Positions 12,052 to 23,622 are shown, counted from the first letter of the stretch. The stretch: DNA of 64,000 bases from Elephas maximus indicus (GCF_024166365.1 NC_064821.1:49193093-49257092); one strand, 5' to 3'. Program-made: numbers and translations. Notes: generated by a model from the sequence alone, not told the origin.

Positions 12052-12489
12052 TACCAGGGAGAAGGATGTTTATAATGCAGATAAGTGGAACGCAAATTCC
12101 CCTCTTTTCCTGCTGCCTGTCCCTGGTGCAGAGCCTGCCTGGAGTGACTCATGTGTTCCCTTTGGAAGCCTTTCCTCAGGGCATGTGACTGTGGGACCGA
12201 AGAGCCTGTCTTTACATTGACGAAGGCTGAGAAGCTGTCCCTGGTCAGAGGAACCATTTGCGAGGTCACTGGAAACATGTAGAAGCCTGACAGGCTTGAG
12301 AGAAGGCAGCTCAGAGCCCCAAAGTGGTGGAGTTCCAAAGGAATGAGATGGATTCTTCAGAGTCCTAAGCTTGGGACAGGCAGCCAATCAGCAGGTTGGC
12401 TAGGCCACAGGGGCTGTGGGGTAGGCCACAACTTCACTCCCAGACCAGAGGAAGAGTTTGTGGCCCTGGGATACACTCCCCTACTTCCC

Positions 12490-12905
12490 ATCTGTTACAG
12501 ATTGAAATTTCCCCCCAAAATAGACTCCTAACCCCTAGACCTGTGAAGGTAACCCCATTTGGTAATAGAGTTTTCTTTGTTATGTTAATGAGGCCATATC
12601 AGTGTAGGGTGTGTCTTAAACCTTATGACTTTTGAAATATAAAAAGAGCAGATTAGACACAGAGAGAAGCAAGCAACCACAAATGGGGGAACATAGATGC
12701 CATGTAGAAATCACCAAGGAATCAAGAAACACTGGGGTTGTAGAAGCTCAAACAAGGATTTTCCCCAGAGCACATAGAGAGGACATTCCCCTAGAGCCAG
12801 TGGCCTACATTCAGACTTCTAGCCTCCTAAACTGTGATAAAATAAATGTCTGTTCCTGAAAACCACCCATTTGTATTTCTGTTACAGCAACACTAGGACT
12901 CTGAG
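12490..12905 (+). mobile_element. MaLR/MLT-like LTR
   Basis: Same overall design as the neighbouring copy (CCCCCCAAAATAGACTCCTA at the left, CTTCTAGCCTCCTAAACTGT and an ATAAAATAAATG signal at the right), in opposite orientation. Subfamily uncertain. Confidence 0.55.
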
Positions 12906-13429
12906 ACAACCATCCACTTGCAGAAATAAATTAGAGCGTGTTGAAGCATTCTCTCGTGCTGGCTGGGAAGGATGGTAGCACACATACTTTATTGAAAGTC
13001 TTTGGGGAAAGTCCTCTCTGCTGGCAGTCCAGGACTCCCTCACCCACCCACCCACCCACCCAAAACACACATAAAGTGTTCTTCAACCTTAGGGTAAATA
13101 AAGTGCACCTAACTGGGAGCATTAAAGAACAACCTGTACTTTTTTTTTTTTTTTTTCTAGGATGGTTTGATCCTACAATCCTTTTTACTGTGCACAGCTG
13201 TGGAACGTCCTGGCCAGGGAGATGGAAGGGGAGGAATTGAGCTCTTTCTTGCTCTGTTTCCTTTGGCATTTTTATTAATGACTTAGATGTGGATAGGTAG
13301 TTATGCCTCAAGATTCTGGGTGACTTGGAACAGGGAGGGATTACTTATGGTTCATCTTTGGGTAATACATCCAGGATCTTGGGGGTGGTTCAGCCCTCAC
13401 TTACCCTCTGTCCCTAGGCCATCTCAGCT

Positions 13430-14590
13430 GTCCCCACAACTCCACATCCTGTCAGTAGTCTAATGACTCCAAATTATATCTCTGTGACCCGGTAGACCTC
13501 CCCGCTGAGCACTGACCTGGGAACTTTGCCCCTTGGTTGTCTTCACTTGGATTCTAGTAGGCATCTTAAATTCAGTGTGTCTGCAGTAGACTTCTTGCTG
13601 TTTTGTCCCCCCAAAACCCCCCTCTCCCCTTTACTTCCCTGACTTTGAGCATTGGCACCACCCATCCAATTGCCCCAGCGCCAAAACTGGCTCTCATCCT
13701 TGTTTCCTCCCTTTTGGTCATTTGCCCCCATCTGATCCATCAGATCACCTAGTTATATCTTGATTCTGTTCTTTCTTCAGCTCCATCTCCTCCTGGATCA
13801 AACCACTGTCATCAAACCCCTGTACCAGCCTCCTCACACTTTCCCCATTTCCATCCTAGCTTCTCTTCTCCTTCTACATAGTAGCCAGTAGCATCTTTTT
13901 GGATGCAAATCATATCCCATCACTACTTTGCCTCAATCTTCCTCCCCCGCCCCCCCCCCAGGGCTGTCCATCACTCTAGAATGAGATCTGGGTACCCTCC
14001 CTGTTCTAAAGGCTCTATAGGACCTGGTCCCAGCTGATATCTTCAATCCCATCTCCTATCACCCCACACCTCACCATATGCTGCAGCCACAGTGGCTCTT
14101 TCCCACCTTGCTCTTTGCTGTCCAGGGCGCTCTGTGTGACTGGCTCACTCTGGTCCTCAAGTCTTGGCTGACCTCCACATATGGAGCATCCACTCTCAGT
14201 TATTCTCCATCGCATTCCCACGTTTCCTTCACTGTGCCCAATACCACACCAGTTGCCATCAAGTCAACTCTGACTCATAGCCACCCCATGTGTATCAGAG
14301 TAGAACTGTGCTTCATAGGGTCTTCAATAACCAATTTTTTGGAAGTAGATCACCAGGCCTTTCTTCTGAGGCACCTCTGGGTAGACTTGAACCGCCAACC
14401 TTTCGGTTAGTAGCCAAGTGCATTAAGTTAACTATTTGCGTTACCCAGGGACTCTGTAATCATCCTACCTACTTACTTGTCTCCCCTCTGTTTGTGAGCT
14501 CCTTGAAGGCAAGGACCCTTTTGTCTCCTTTACCACAGTGTTTCCAGCACTTCATATCATACCTGGCGCTTAGTTGAGCTCCATAAATAT
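13430..14590 (+). mobile_element. L2 LINE 3' portion, split by an AfroSINE
   Basis: Follows the L2 ORF2 and 3' end: GTCATTTGCCCCCATCTG region, CATCTCCTCCTGGATCAAAC, and the end TTGTGAGCTCCTTGAAGGCA after the SINE. The C-run at 13,945-13,962 and stops show it is dead. Confidence 0.75.
14246..14454 (-). mobile_element. AfroSINE (long subfamily), minus strand, inside L2
   Basis: Long-type copy with the CTTCTGAGGCACCTCTGGGT block. The L2 sequence resumes right after it. Confidence 0.88.
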
Positions 14591-15125
14591 TAATTGAAAC
14601 AAATATATTGCAGGCTAGGGTGATATATATAGAATATTAAATCCTGTAGTATATGAGTGTCAATTATGTCCATGAGATGAAATTACCAAGAATAATTATG
14701 AATTCTGCAATGAGATTCAGGAAATTGATGTTTTTATACAGGCTGAGAGAACCTGACTTACTGTGAAAAGCTCATGGAGGGCCAATAGCTAACAAAAGCA
14801 CCAAAAAACTATCTGGGGTAGGGGTGGGAGAGACCGTAAACTTTTAGACTAAGCAAATAGGATCTTAGTGCCCAGAACATCCCTCTATAGCTTGACATGT
14901 TGGCCCCAACTGAATCATCTTGTTATCTCTGAACTCCAAACTTTGGCAGAAGATCTAAACACCATGTTGTAGGGAGAAGAGTCAGAGGTACTGACATAAT
15001 GGAGCCACCATCCAGCAGAAGAGCAATCATGGTGGCCTCCTCTGGGTTCCTCTAGGTGACAACACAAAGGCCAGGGATTGACTGTTAGAGGCAAGTCAGC
15101 TTCCAAGAAAAGAACTTTCTAACTA
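14591..15125. other. Unique sequence, nothing recognised
   Basis: No assignable repeat or coding sequence. Confidence 0.4.
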
Positions 15126-15374
15126 CTGTTGTTGGTAGTTGCCCTTGAGTTAGCAACCCACAGAAACCCTATGTACAGTCATACCTTGGAGATATTGCAG
15201 GTTCGGTTTCAGACCACTGCAATAAAGCGGACATCACAATAAAATGAGTCACGCCAAGTTTTTTTATTTCTCACTGCATATAAAAGTTAGGTTTGCACTA
15301 TACCGTAGTCTATGAAGTATGCAACAGCATGATATACATACTTTAATTAAAAAATACTTTATTGCTAAAAAATG

Positions 15375-17170
15375 CTAACCATCATCTGAACCTTGAGCAC
15401 ATTGTAATCTTTTTGCTGGTGAAGGGTCTTGCCTCGATGTTGATGACTGCTGACTGATCAGGGTGGTGGTTGCTGAAGGCTGGGGTGGCTATGGCATTTC
15501 TTAAAATAAGACAACAATGAAATTTGCTGCATTGATTAACTTTTCCTTTCATGAAAGATTTCTCTGTAGCATGCTGTGCTGTTTGATAGCATTTTATCCA
15601 CAGTAGAACTTCTTTCAAAATTGGAGTCAATCCTCTCAAACTTTGCTGCTGATTTATCAACTAAGTTTATGCAGTATCCTAAATCCTTTGTTGTCATTTC
15701 AATGATGTTCACAGCCTCTTCACCAGGAGTAGATTCCATCTCAAGAAACCACTTTCTTTGCTCATCCATAAGAAGCAGTTCCTCATCCGTTAAAGCTTTA
15801 TCATGAAATTGCAGCAATTCACTCACATCTTCAGACTCCATTTCTGTTTGTAGTTCTCTTGCTGTTTCCACCACATCTGCAGTTACTTCCTCCACTGAAG
15901 TCTTGAACTGATCAAAGTCATCCATGAGAGTTGGAATCAACTTCTTCCAAACTCCAGTTAACATCTATATTTTGACCTTCTCCCATGAATCACAAATGTT
16001 CTTAATGGCATCTAGAATGGTGAATCCTTTCCAGAAGGTTTTCAATTTACTTTGCCCAGATCCATCAGAGGAATCACTGTCTGTGGTAGCTATAGCCTTA
16101 TGAAATGTATTTCTTAAATAATAAAACATGAAAGTTGAAATTACTCTTTGATCGGTGGGCTGCAGAATGGATCATGTGTTGTTAGCAGGCATGAAAACAA
16201 TATAAATCTCCTTGTATATCTCCATCATAGCTCTTGGGTGACCAGGTACATTGTCAATGAGCAGTAATATTTTGAAAGGAATCTTTTTTCCTGAGCAGTA
16301 GGCCTCAACAGTGGGCTTAAAATATTCAGTAAGCCCCATTGTAAACAGATGTGCTGTCATCCAGCCTTTCTTGCTCCATTTAAAAAAAAAAAAAAAAAAA
16401 ATTTTTTTTTTTTTTTTTTTTTTAGGTAGAGTAGATTTAGCATAATTCCAAAGGGCCCTAGGATTTTTGGAATGGTAAATGAGTGTGGCTTCAACTTAAA
16501 GTCACCATTTCCATTAGCCCCTAACAAGAGAGCCAGCCTGCCCTTTGAAGCTTCCGAGTCAGGCATTGACTTCTCCTCTCTAGCTATGAAAGTCCTAGAT
16601 GGCATCTTCTTCCAATATAAGGCTGTTTCATCTACATTGAAAATCTATTGTTTAGTGTGGCCGCCTTCCTCACTTATCTTAGCTAGATCTGGATACCTTG
16701 CTGCAGCTTCTACACCAGCACTTGCACTCTTTTGTTATGGAGATGGCTTCTTTCCTTAAACCTCAAGAACCAACCTCTGCTAGCTTCAAATTTTTCTTCT
16801 ACAGCTTCCTCACCTCTCTCAACCTTCAGAAAATTGAAGAGAGTTAGGGCTTCGCTTTGGATTAGGCTTTGTCTTAAGGGAATGTTGTAGCTGGTTTGAT
16901 CTTCTATCCAGACCACTGAAGCTTTCTCCATGTCAGCAATAAGGCTGTTTCACTTTCTTATGATTCGTGTGTTCACTGGAGTAGCACTTTTCATTTTCTT
17001 CAAGAACTTTTCCTTTGTATTCACAACTTGGCTAACTGGTGCAAGAGGCCTAGCTTTCATCCTGTCTCAGCTTTTGGCATACCTTCCTCACTAAGCTTAA
17101 TCATTTCTAGCTTTTGATTTAAAGTGAGAGACATGTACCTCTTCCTTGCACTTGAACACTTAGAGGCCAT
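15375..17170 (-). pseudogene. Tigger1 transposase, broken
   Basis: Starts MASKCSSARKRYMSLTLNQK (CENP-B-type DNA-binding region) at 17170. Further pieces include [15 protein letters not shown], and the DDE part around 16172-16605 with [20 protein letters not shown] (second catalytic Asp). The C-terminal acidic region is at 15536-15964, and the stop equivalent is at 15375-15377. The pieces lie in three frames with frameshifts, and an A/T tract at about 16,382-16,423 replaces sequence between the [10 protein letters not shown] stretch and the tryptophan before MTAHLF. No intact product is possible. Confidence 0.9.
16382..16423. repeat. Poly(A)-poly(T) perfect palindrome
   Basis: About 20 A followed directly by about 22 T inside the Tigger transposase pseudogene; it would fold into an uninterrupted hairpin. 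Confidence 0.9.
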
Positions 17171-17879
17171 TGTAGGGTTATTAATTGGCCTAATTCCAAT
17201 ATTGTCGTGTCTCAGGGAATAGGGAGACCTGAGGAGAGGGGGAGAGACGGGGGATTGGGCTTCGGTGGAGCAGTCAGAACACACACAGCATTTATTGACT
17301 AAGCTCACTGTCTTGTATCAGTGCAGTTTGTGGCACCCCAAAACAATTATAGTAACATCAAAGATCACTGATCTCAGATCACCATAATAATGAAAAAGTT
17401 TGAAATATTGTGAGAATCACCAAGATGGGACACAGAGACATGAAGTGAGTGCTTCCTGTTGGAAAAATGGCACTGATAGATTTGCTCAACGCGGGGTTGC
17501 CACATACCTTCAATTTGTAACAAACCCAGTATTAGTCAAGTGCAATAAAATGAGGTATGCCTGTATGACAGAATGAAATGTTGCCGGCCCCTGAGCCATC
17601 TTCGTGATTGTTGGTGATTTGACAATAGTCTGTTGTGATCCATAGGGTCATTGGGTAATTTTTGGTAGTAGATTGCCAGGCCCTTCTTCCTAGTCTGTCT
17701 TAGTTTAGAAGCTCTGCTGAAACCTGCCCACCATGGGTGATTCTGCTGGCATTTGAAATACTGGTGGCATACTTCCAGTATCACCGTAACACACAAGCCA
17801 CCACAGGACAACAAACTGACAGCTGGGTGGCGGTTCTAACTACTAGAAGCTTCCAAAAATGGAATGTGCTCTGTATTAT

Positions 17880-18430
17880 TTGAAATAGATACTTTCACAT
17901 GCAAGAAGCAAAAACCCCAACTCAAACTGCTCTAAGTAAAAAAAAAAAAAAAAAGAGGGATTTATTGGCTAATGGAGATGCTGTACTCTCACTCTGAGCT
18001 CTGCTTTTCCTCTGGATGGGTCTCCTCAGGTTCCATCCTTTAGGGCAGCAGGTGCTCGTTGGTAGCTATAGGCAGATATTCTGTCTTTTCTGCTGCCCCA
18101 GGAAAAAGTTCCTGGAGAAGTCCAAGTGTCAAAACTCACTGGATTGACTTGCTCATGTGCCCATCTTGGAATCACTGTAGTCAGGGAGATGCTGTACAGT
18201 GATTGGCCGGTCTAAGTCCAGTCCCACAGCTAGTCCAATCCCATTGGCCACGGAATTCAGGGCTCAGATTGGCTGGGCCCGGATCTCAGGCTCACCCCTG
18301 CAGCCAGGAGTAAAGTCAGCCCATTTGAAAGGACTTGGGTGTGATCAGTTTGTAAAAAGTCCACAGGTTCCAAGTGGTTCTGGCATTCTGAAGCCTCCTT
18401 GTACTCCTTTCCACTCGCTAAACGCCGCCC
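17880..18430. repeat. Ancient interspersed repeat, family not assigned
   Basis: The AGGGATTTATTGGCTAATGG start, CTCGGCTCTGC-like and CAGTGATTGGCC wording recall an old mammalian LTR or MER repeat. An A-run lies at 17,940-17,955. Confidence 0.4.
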
Positions 18431-18439
18431 CCCTTGGGG

Positions 18440-18565
18440 TCACCACTGTCCCTTCTTCTGCCAACATAGATCAGTTCTGCCTGTTTTTGTTCTTTATATA
18501 ATTGGAATCATGTAGCACATATTCTTCTGTGTGTGGCTTCCCTTTTATGTTTCATCTATACTGTA
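18440..18565 (-). mobile_element. L1 fragment, minus strand (left piece)
   Basis: Antisense L1 wording (ATAATTGGAATCATGTAGCA and GTGTGGCTTCCCTTTTATG). It appears to continue at 19,795-19,993 and 20,169-20,300, interrupted by other insertions. Confidence 0.6.
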
Positions 18566-18587
18566 GTTTCTATCTGTAGATCCCACC

Positions 18588-18915
18588 ACCTGTCAGCTTG
18601 TTGTACGGTGGTAGCTTGCGTGTTGGCATGATGCCAGAAGCTCTGCCACTGGTATTTCAAATACCAGTGGGGGCACCCATGGTGGACAGGTTTTAGCAAA
18701 GCTTCCAGACTAAGATAGACTAGGAAAAAAGGCCTGGTGAGATCTAATTCTAAAAACTAGCCAGTGAAAACCCTATGGATCACAACAGAATTATCTAATA
18801 TAATGCTGGAAGATGAGCCTCCTAGGTTGGAAGACACTCAAAATGCACAGTGGCCACAACAATGGACTCGAGCGTGCCAATGTTCGTGAAGATGGCTGTG
18901 CAGTAGGATCAGGAT
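18588..18915 (+). mobile_element. tRNA-Gly-type SINE with RTE tail, 5'-truncated
   Basis: Shares CACCTGTCAGCTTGTTGTAC, TTCCAGACTAAGATAGACTA and GTGAAAACCCTATGGATCAC with the copies at 15,126, 20,547 and 21,924. The tail has the RTE 3' wording GTGAAGATGGC. Confidence 0.75.
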
Positions 18916-19039
18916 GAATCCAAATTCCAAAATGTGGAGATTGCTCCAGTCCTCACATTCCTGCTTCTCCATCCTCATCACCAGCTGCCCCCGTGGCACT
19001 CTCTCTTTCTGCCCCTCGCCACCCAGAGCTAGGTCAGAG

Positions 19040-19740
19040 ATCACAAGTTAAAAGGACGACATCCTTCAGACTGTCAAACAGGCAGATGCCAACCGTAAGT
19101 TTGGGGAGTCCACACAACACCCCAACTTTCTGACTTGCTGGCCACAAATTCAGAGCTGGTTTCACACCACCCCTTCAGGGTGCCAGATGGAACCTTGGGA
19201 GTCCACACCACGCCCTTACTTTCTGACCTCTGGCTCCTACTACTCCTTTGGGTTGAATAATTCTCTAGAGTGTCTCACAGAATTTCTGGAGAGTATACCA
19301 GACTTAAACTACAGATTTGTTAGAGCCAAAAAGGATACAAATGAAGAGACGCATAGGGTGAGGTCTGGAAGGGTTTCTAGTGCAGAGCTTCCATGTCTCA
19401 AGGGAGGTGCTACCTCCTAAGAGCAGATGTTTTCACCAGCCAGGAAGCTCTGCACCTCTGTATTCAGGGCTTTTATCAGCCAGTCCTGCTTGATAAGTTA
19501 AATCATACCTCCTGAGGCTAGTTGATATTAGCCTCCAACGTGAATTGTTTCTGATATGGCCAGCCCATACTGGCCAGCACAAACCTTCGGGTATAGCATG
19601 GAAGTCCCAGACCAAGGCACCCTAATTACTCCAAAGCTTATTTCTCCGGGGCTAAGGACAAAGTCCACCTTACTTGGGATAAGACTAGGTCCTTTATCCC
19701 ACAATGATGTAGGACCAGCCATGGTTTCTTTCTGTTGTAC
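19040..19740. repeat. Probable old LTR-type repeat, not classified
   Basis: GCATAGGGTGAGGTCTGGAA and GGGTTTCTAGTGCAGAGCTT recur in an LTR family I cannot name with certainty. No coding potential. Confidence 0.4.
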
Positions 19741-19791
19741 ATGGAGTCACCATGATTTGGAGCTGACTTGACGACAGCTAACAACAACAGA
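19741..19791 (+). mobile_element. RTE/SINE 3' tail
   Basis: Only the last 50 bases of a SINE or RTE (GGAGTCACCATGATTTGGAG and the CTAACAACAACA end). Confidence 0.6.
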
Positions 19792-19794
19792 TCT

Positions 19795-19993
19795 ATAGAT
19801 TGTTCACGCTCATTGCTATATAATATTCCATTGGGAGATAATACCACAATTTACTTTTTATTCTACTGTTGATGAACATTTGGGAAGTTTTCAGTTTGGG
19901 ACTATTAAGAACAGTGATGCCACAGATAGTCTTCTACATGTCATTTGGTGCACAAGGGCTCACATTTCTGTTGGGTGTAATTGCTGGATCCAA
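19795..19993 (-). mobile_element. L1 fragment, minus strand
   Basis: Antisense L1 end, continuing after the AfroSINE at 20,169-20,300 (GGGTGTAATTGCTGGATC on the left side). Confidence 0.65.
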
Positions 19994-20168
19994 GGGAAAC
20001 CCTGGTGGCATAGTGGTTAAGGGCTCCAGCTGCTAACCAAAAGGTTGGCAGTTCAAATCCACCAGACGCTCCTTGGAAACCCTATGGGGCAGCTCTGCTC
20101 TGTCCTGTAGGGTTACTATGAGTCGGAATCGACTCCAGGGCAATGAGTTCGGTTTTGTTTTTTTTTTA
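19994..20168 (+). mobile_element. AfroSINE, plus strand
   Basis: Full copy: head GGGAAACCCTGGTGGCATAG, B-box-like GGTTGGCAGTTCAAATCC, and the ATGAGTCGGAATCGACTC end with a T-rich tail. Confidence 0.95.
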
Positions 20169-20546
20169 GGGCAGACACATGCTCAGCTTTAGTAGATACT
20201 GCCAAAGAGGTTTGCAAAGTGGTTGTACCACTTTGCACTCTTGGGGTAGTTTGAACATCCCTGGATTAGCTGACCTCTGTGTCCTTTACCTGTTGGAGAT
20301 CAGTGGGTCTGGACATCATTCAGAGGAAGGTCCTAGGCCCATAGAGAGGGAAGGAGGTCCTGCTTTGTCCTGTCCCCTGTCTCATTCATTAGTGACTGTC
20401 TCTGGCATTTGATTACGTCCCTCCCACACCGTGCTGTGTCTTCCTCTCTTAGGAGTGAGAGTTTTTTGGTATGAAAGTATTTCCCTGCATCCAGATGGGT
20501 GAGTGTAGTTGAAGGCTTCATTTCCAGAGTGCTCAGGGACAGGGGG

Positions 20547-20880
20547 AGGGGGCAGTGGTGGTTCGGTGATAAAATTTTTCCCTTTCGATTCCCAGCAATG
20601 CACTTCGTATGCAGCCACCACCTGTCTGTCGATGGAGGCTTGTGTGTTGCTGTGATGCTGAAGAGGTTTTAGTGGAGCTTCCAGACTAAGGAAGACTAGG
20701 AAGTAAATCCTGGTTGTCTACTCCCCCAAATCAGCCAGTGAAAACCCTACGGATCACAACAGTCCAGCAGGCAACCAGGCATCGGGATGGTGCGGGACTG
20801 GACAGCAGCCCTGTCCGTTGTGTATGGAGTTGCCTCGAGTGCAGGCCGACTTGATGGCAGCTGCCAGCAACAACAACAAG
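20547..20880 (+). mobile_element. tRNA-Gly-derived SINE, near full length
   Basis: The head (GGCAGTGGTGGTTCGGTGAT with TTCGATTCCCAGC) resembles tRNA-Gly. The body and the CAACAACAACAAG end follow the RTE-type tail. It is a repeat, not a functional tRNA. Confidence 0.85.
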
Positions 20881-21070
20881 GGATAGGGAAGTTAGCGTGC
20901 ACTTCTCAGAGCCCAGGCCCTTTGGCAAGAGCCCCTGGGAGCTCATGCCATCTCTGGCTCATAGGGTTGGGTGCTCAAAGGTGCCCCCTGACTTTTCAAG
21001 CTTGGCCAAATCATATATGGGATTGTAAGTGGGTTCTCTCGTATTTCTGACTGTCCCTCGAGCTTCGAAT

Positions 21071-21568
21071 CAAAAAGGCCTTTGACCTGACCAGCCTCAG
21101 AAAGAGGAACCCAGTAGGATGTGGTTTTACAATCAGAGGAAGCGAATGCCAGCAATGGCGACATGGTCGTGCCAGGTGATATGTGGGTCCCACTGCTCGG
21201 AGCCAAGAGCGAGGCCCAGGCCCAGCTGGTGGAGCCAGCAAAGCAACTCCTCTCTTACACTAAACATTTCCTTTCGACTCTTTTTTAAAAGTCATTTAAA
21301 TCTAGGAGAATGTGACCTTAGGATAAAGAAAAAACAATCATAAAACAGAAAGACAAAGATTGATAAATTTGACTGCAGCAACATTGAAAACTTCTGTTCA
21401 TCAAAAGATACCATAAAGTGAAAGGATAACACAGACTAGAAGATATTTCCAATAAAGGAATTAAATCTCAATACATCAGGAAATCCTACAGACCAGTAAG
21501 AAAAAGACAGCCCATGGGAGAACGGCAACTATTAAAAGCAGGCAATTTGCAAGAGATAAATATTGTCA
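21071..21568 (+). repeat. Left arm of a large inverted repeat
   Basis: About 500 bp matching the reverse complement of 22454-22960. The outer 230 bp is CpG-containing and of unknown origin; the inner part is L1 ORF2-like (ACTTCTGTTCATCAAAAGAT). Confidence 0.85.
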
Positions 21569-21923
21569 CATTCTTTTTTGCATTAACTCTTTGAAATCTG
21601 GTGTGTGTTTAACACTTACAGTACATTGCTATTCAGATGCTAAATTTTCATCAGAAATACTTGATTTATAGGTAAATTTCATACCATTTACAAGTGAAAA
21701 AGTAGGCTTACAGACCCAGGTTGTTTCAAACACACTCAAAAGTTTTCTAATAACTGGATCGGGTATCAGTTTTTGAATTAAAACGAGAGCATTTGAAAAA
21801 CTTACTGCCTCAGTCACAGTAGCCACTTTTCAAGTGCTGAAGAAACACATGTTGATGGTGGCTACCATGTTGGACAGCAAAGGGCTAGGGTATATACCTC
21901 TAAATGGATTGGTCGTAGGTCAT

Positions 21924-22249
21924 ATGTTGTTAGCTGCCCCAATTATGGCGACACCACGCACAACAGAATGGAATGCTGCCCAGTCCTGCGCCATCCCCAT
22001 GATGGGTTGCATATCGAACTGTTAGGATTCATAGGGTTTTCACTGGCTGATTTTCGGAAATAGTTTGCCAGGCCTTTCTTCCTGGTTGGTCTTAGTCTGG
22101 AAGCTCTGCTGAAACCTGCTCAGCATCATAACAACACGCAAGACTCCACTGACGGATGGTAGCTGTGCGTGAAGTGTGTTGGCTGGGAATGGAACCCAGG
22201 TCTCCCACATAGAAGGTGAGAATTCTACCTCTGAATCACCACTGTCCCC
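21924..22249 (-). mobile_element. tRNA-Gly-derived SINE, minus strand, best-preserved head
   Basis: On the minus strand the head reads CAGTGGTGGTTCAGAGGTAG, AATTCTCACC and GGGTTCCATTCCCAGCC, matching the A and B boxes of tRNA-Gly(GCC). The tail ends in the RTE-like CAGCTAACAACA. Confidence 0.9.
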
Positions 22250-22453
22250 ATATCATAGGTTATTCACATCATTAAATATTGCCAGGTTGTCTTCCCAGAT
22301 GGTAGCACCAATTAACAAGCATACCACTGTTGTATAGTGTTAAAATCTCCGTATCTTCGTCAGCACTTAGAATTGTCAAACTTTTTCATTCTTGCTAATA
22401 TTGGTATGAAATAAATGGTCTCCTGTTGTTTTATTTGCATTTCCTTTACTATC

Positions 22454-22960
22454 TGTAAACATTTATCTCCTGCAAATTGCCTGCTTGTAATCTTTGCCCG
22501 TTTTCCCACGGGCTGTCTTTTTCTTATTGGTGTGTGGGATTTCTTTGTGTATTCTAGATTTAGTCCCTTTCTTGGAAGTATCATCTCCTAGTCTGGGTTA
22601 TCTTTTCACTTTGTTTATGGCGTCTTTTGATGGATAGAAGTTTTCAGTGTCAATGTAGTTGAATTTATCAATTTTTGCCTTTCTGTTTTATGATTTTTTT
22701 TTTCTTTATCCTAAGGTCACATTCTCCTAGATTTAAATGACTTTTAAAAAAGAGTCGAAAGGAAATGTTTAGTGTAAGAGAGGAGTTGCTTTGCTGGCTC
22801 CACCAGCTGGGCCGAGGCTTGCCCTTGGCCCTGAGCAGCGGGACCCGCACATCACCCAGCACAACCGTGTCGCCATTGCAGGCATTCACTTCCTCTGATT
22901 GTAAAACCACATCCTAGCTGGGTTCCTCTTTCTGAGTCTGGCCAGACCAAACCCTTTCTT
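22454..22960 (-). repeat. Right arm of a large inverted repeat
   Basis: Reverse complement of 21071-21568 with substitutions and short indels. The L1-like part continues leftward to about 22,255. Confidence 0.85.
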
Positions 22961-23074
22961 TTTTGTGATTTTTCTATATTGATTACATGTCTATAATTAC
23001 CACATTTTGGACATATTGGGTTAAATAAAGTATATTATGAAAATTAATTTTACCTGTCTTTTTGCTTTTTTTAG

Positions 23075-23534
23075 CATTGTTGTTATTTGCCCTTGAGTCG
23101 CCTCCGACTCATGGTGACCTTGTCTGTAACAGACCTAGACGTTGCCTGGTCCTGTGCCATCTTTATAATCATTGGTAAGTTTGAGTCCCTTGTTGTGGCG
23201 CTTGTGTCAGTCCATCTCATTGAGGGGTTCCCTCATTTTTGCCGACCCTCTGCTTTAATAACCATGGTGCCCTTCTCTAGTGATTGGTCTTTCCTGATGA
23301 CATGTGGAAAATAAGCCAGCAAAGTCTCGCTTTTAAGGAACATTCTGGTTGTATTTCTTCTAAGACTGATTTGTTCATTCTTGTGCCAGTCCATTCTTCT
23401 GGAAGTCAGTATTCTTTGCCAGCATCACAGTTTGAATGCATCAATTCCTCTTACGTCTTCCTTTTTCATTGTCATGACATTGTGTATGTGGTTCACATAT
23501 TTCTGTTGGACAGTGCTGAACTTGACTCTCACAT
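23075..23534 (-). mobile_element. RTE LINE 3' fragment, minus strand
   Basis: Diverged copy of the RTE 3' end (TTGAGTCGCCTCCGACTCAT, CAGTCCATCTCATTGAGGGG), without any intact frame. Confidence 0.8.
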
Positions 23535-23622
23535 GAACTCAAGGAGTGTAAGAATATACATTGCAGCACTGTTTGTGGTAACAAAAAGAAATTAGAAGCA
23601 TGCCTTGAGGTTCCTCAACAAG
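23535..23622 (+). mobile_element. L1 fragment, left of RTE insertion
   Basis: Plus-strand L1 wording (TTGCAGCACTGTTTGTGGTA) that resumes at 25,949 after the RTE. Confidence 0.65.

Larger units (their letters stand above)
15176..17563 (-). mobile_element. Near full-length Tigger1-type (pogo) DNA transposon, 2,388 bp
   Basis: Bounded by CAGTCATACC and GGTATGCCTG terminal inverted repeats with TA duplications at 15174-15175 and 17564-17565. The minus strand carries the broken transposase. It sits inside an afrotherian SINE, so it inserted after that SINE. Confidence 0.93.
15126..17832 (-). mobile_element. tRNA-Gly-type SINE with RTE tail, minus strand, split by Tigger1
   Basis: The halves 15126-15175 and 17564-17832 join at the TA target into one SINE of the type at 18,588, 20,547 and 21,924. 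The head is truncated or diverged in this copy. Confidence 0.75.

Noticed and set aside
15536-15964. Domesticated transposase candidate
   Set aside because: The remaining Tigger transposase pieces are in different frames with stops, there is no host promoter or splice structure, and the DNA-binding and DDE parts are broken.
21924-22249. Possible tRNA-Gly gene
   Set aside because: It has tRNA boxes but mismatched stems and continues into SINE body and RTE tail; it is a SINE head.
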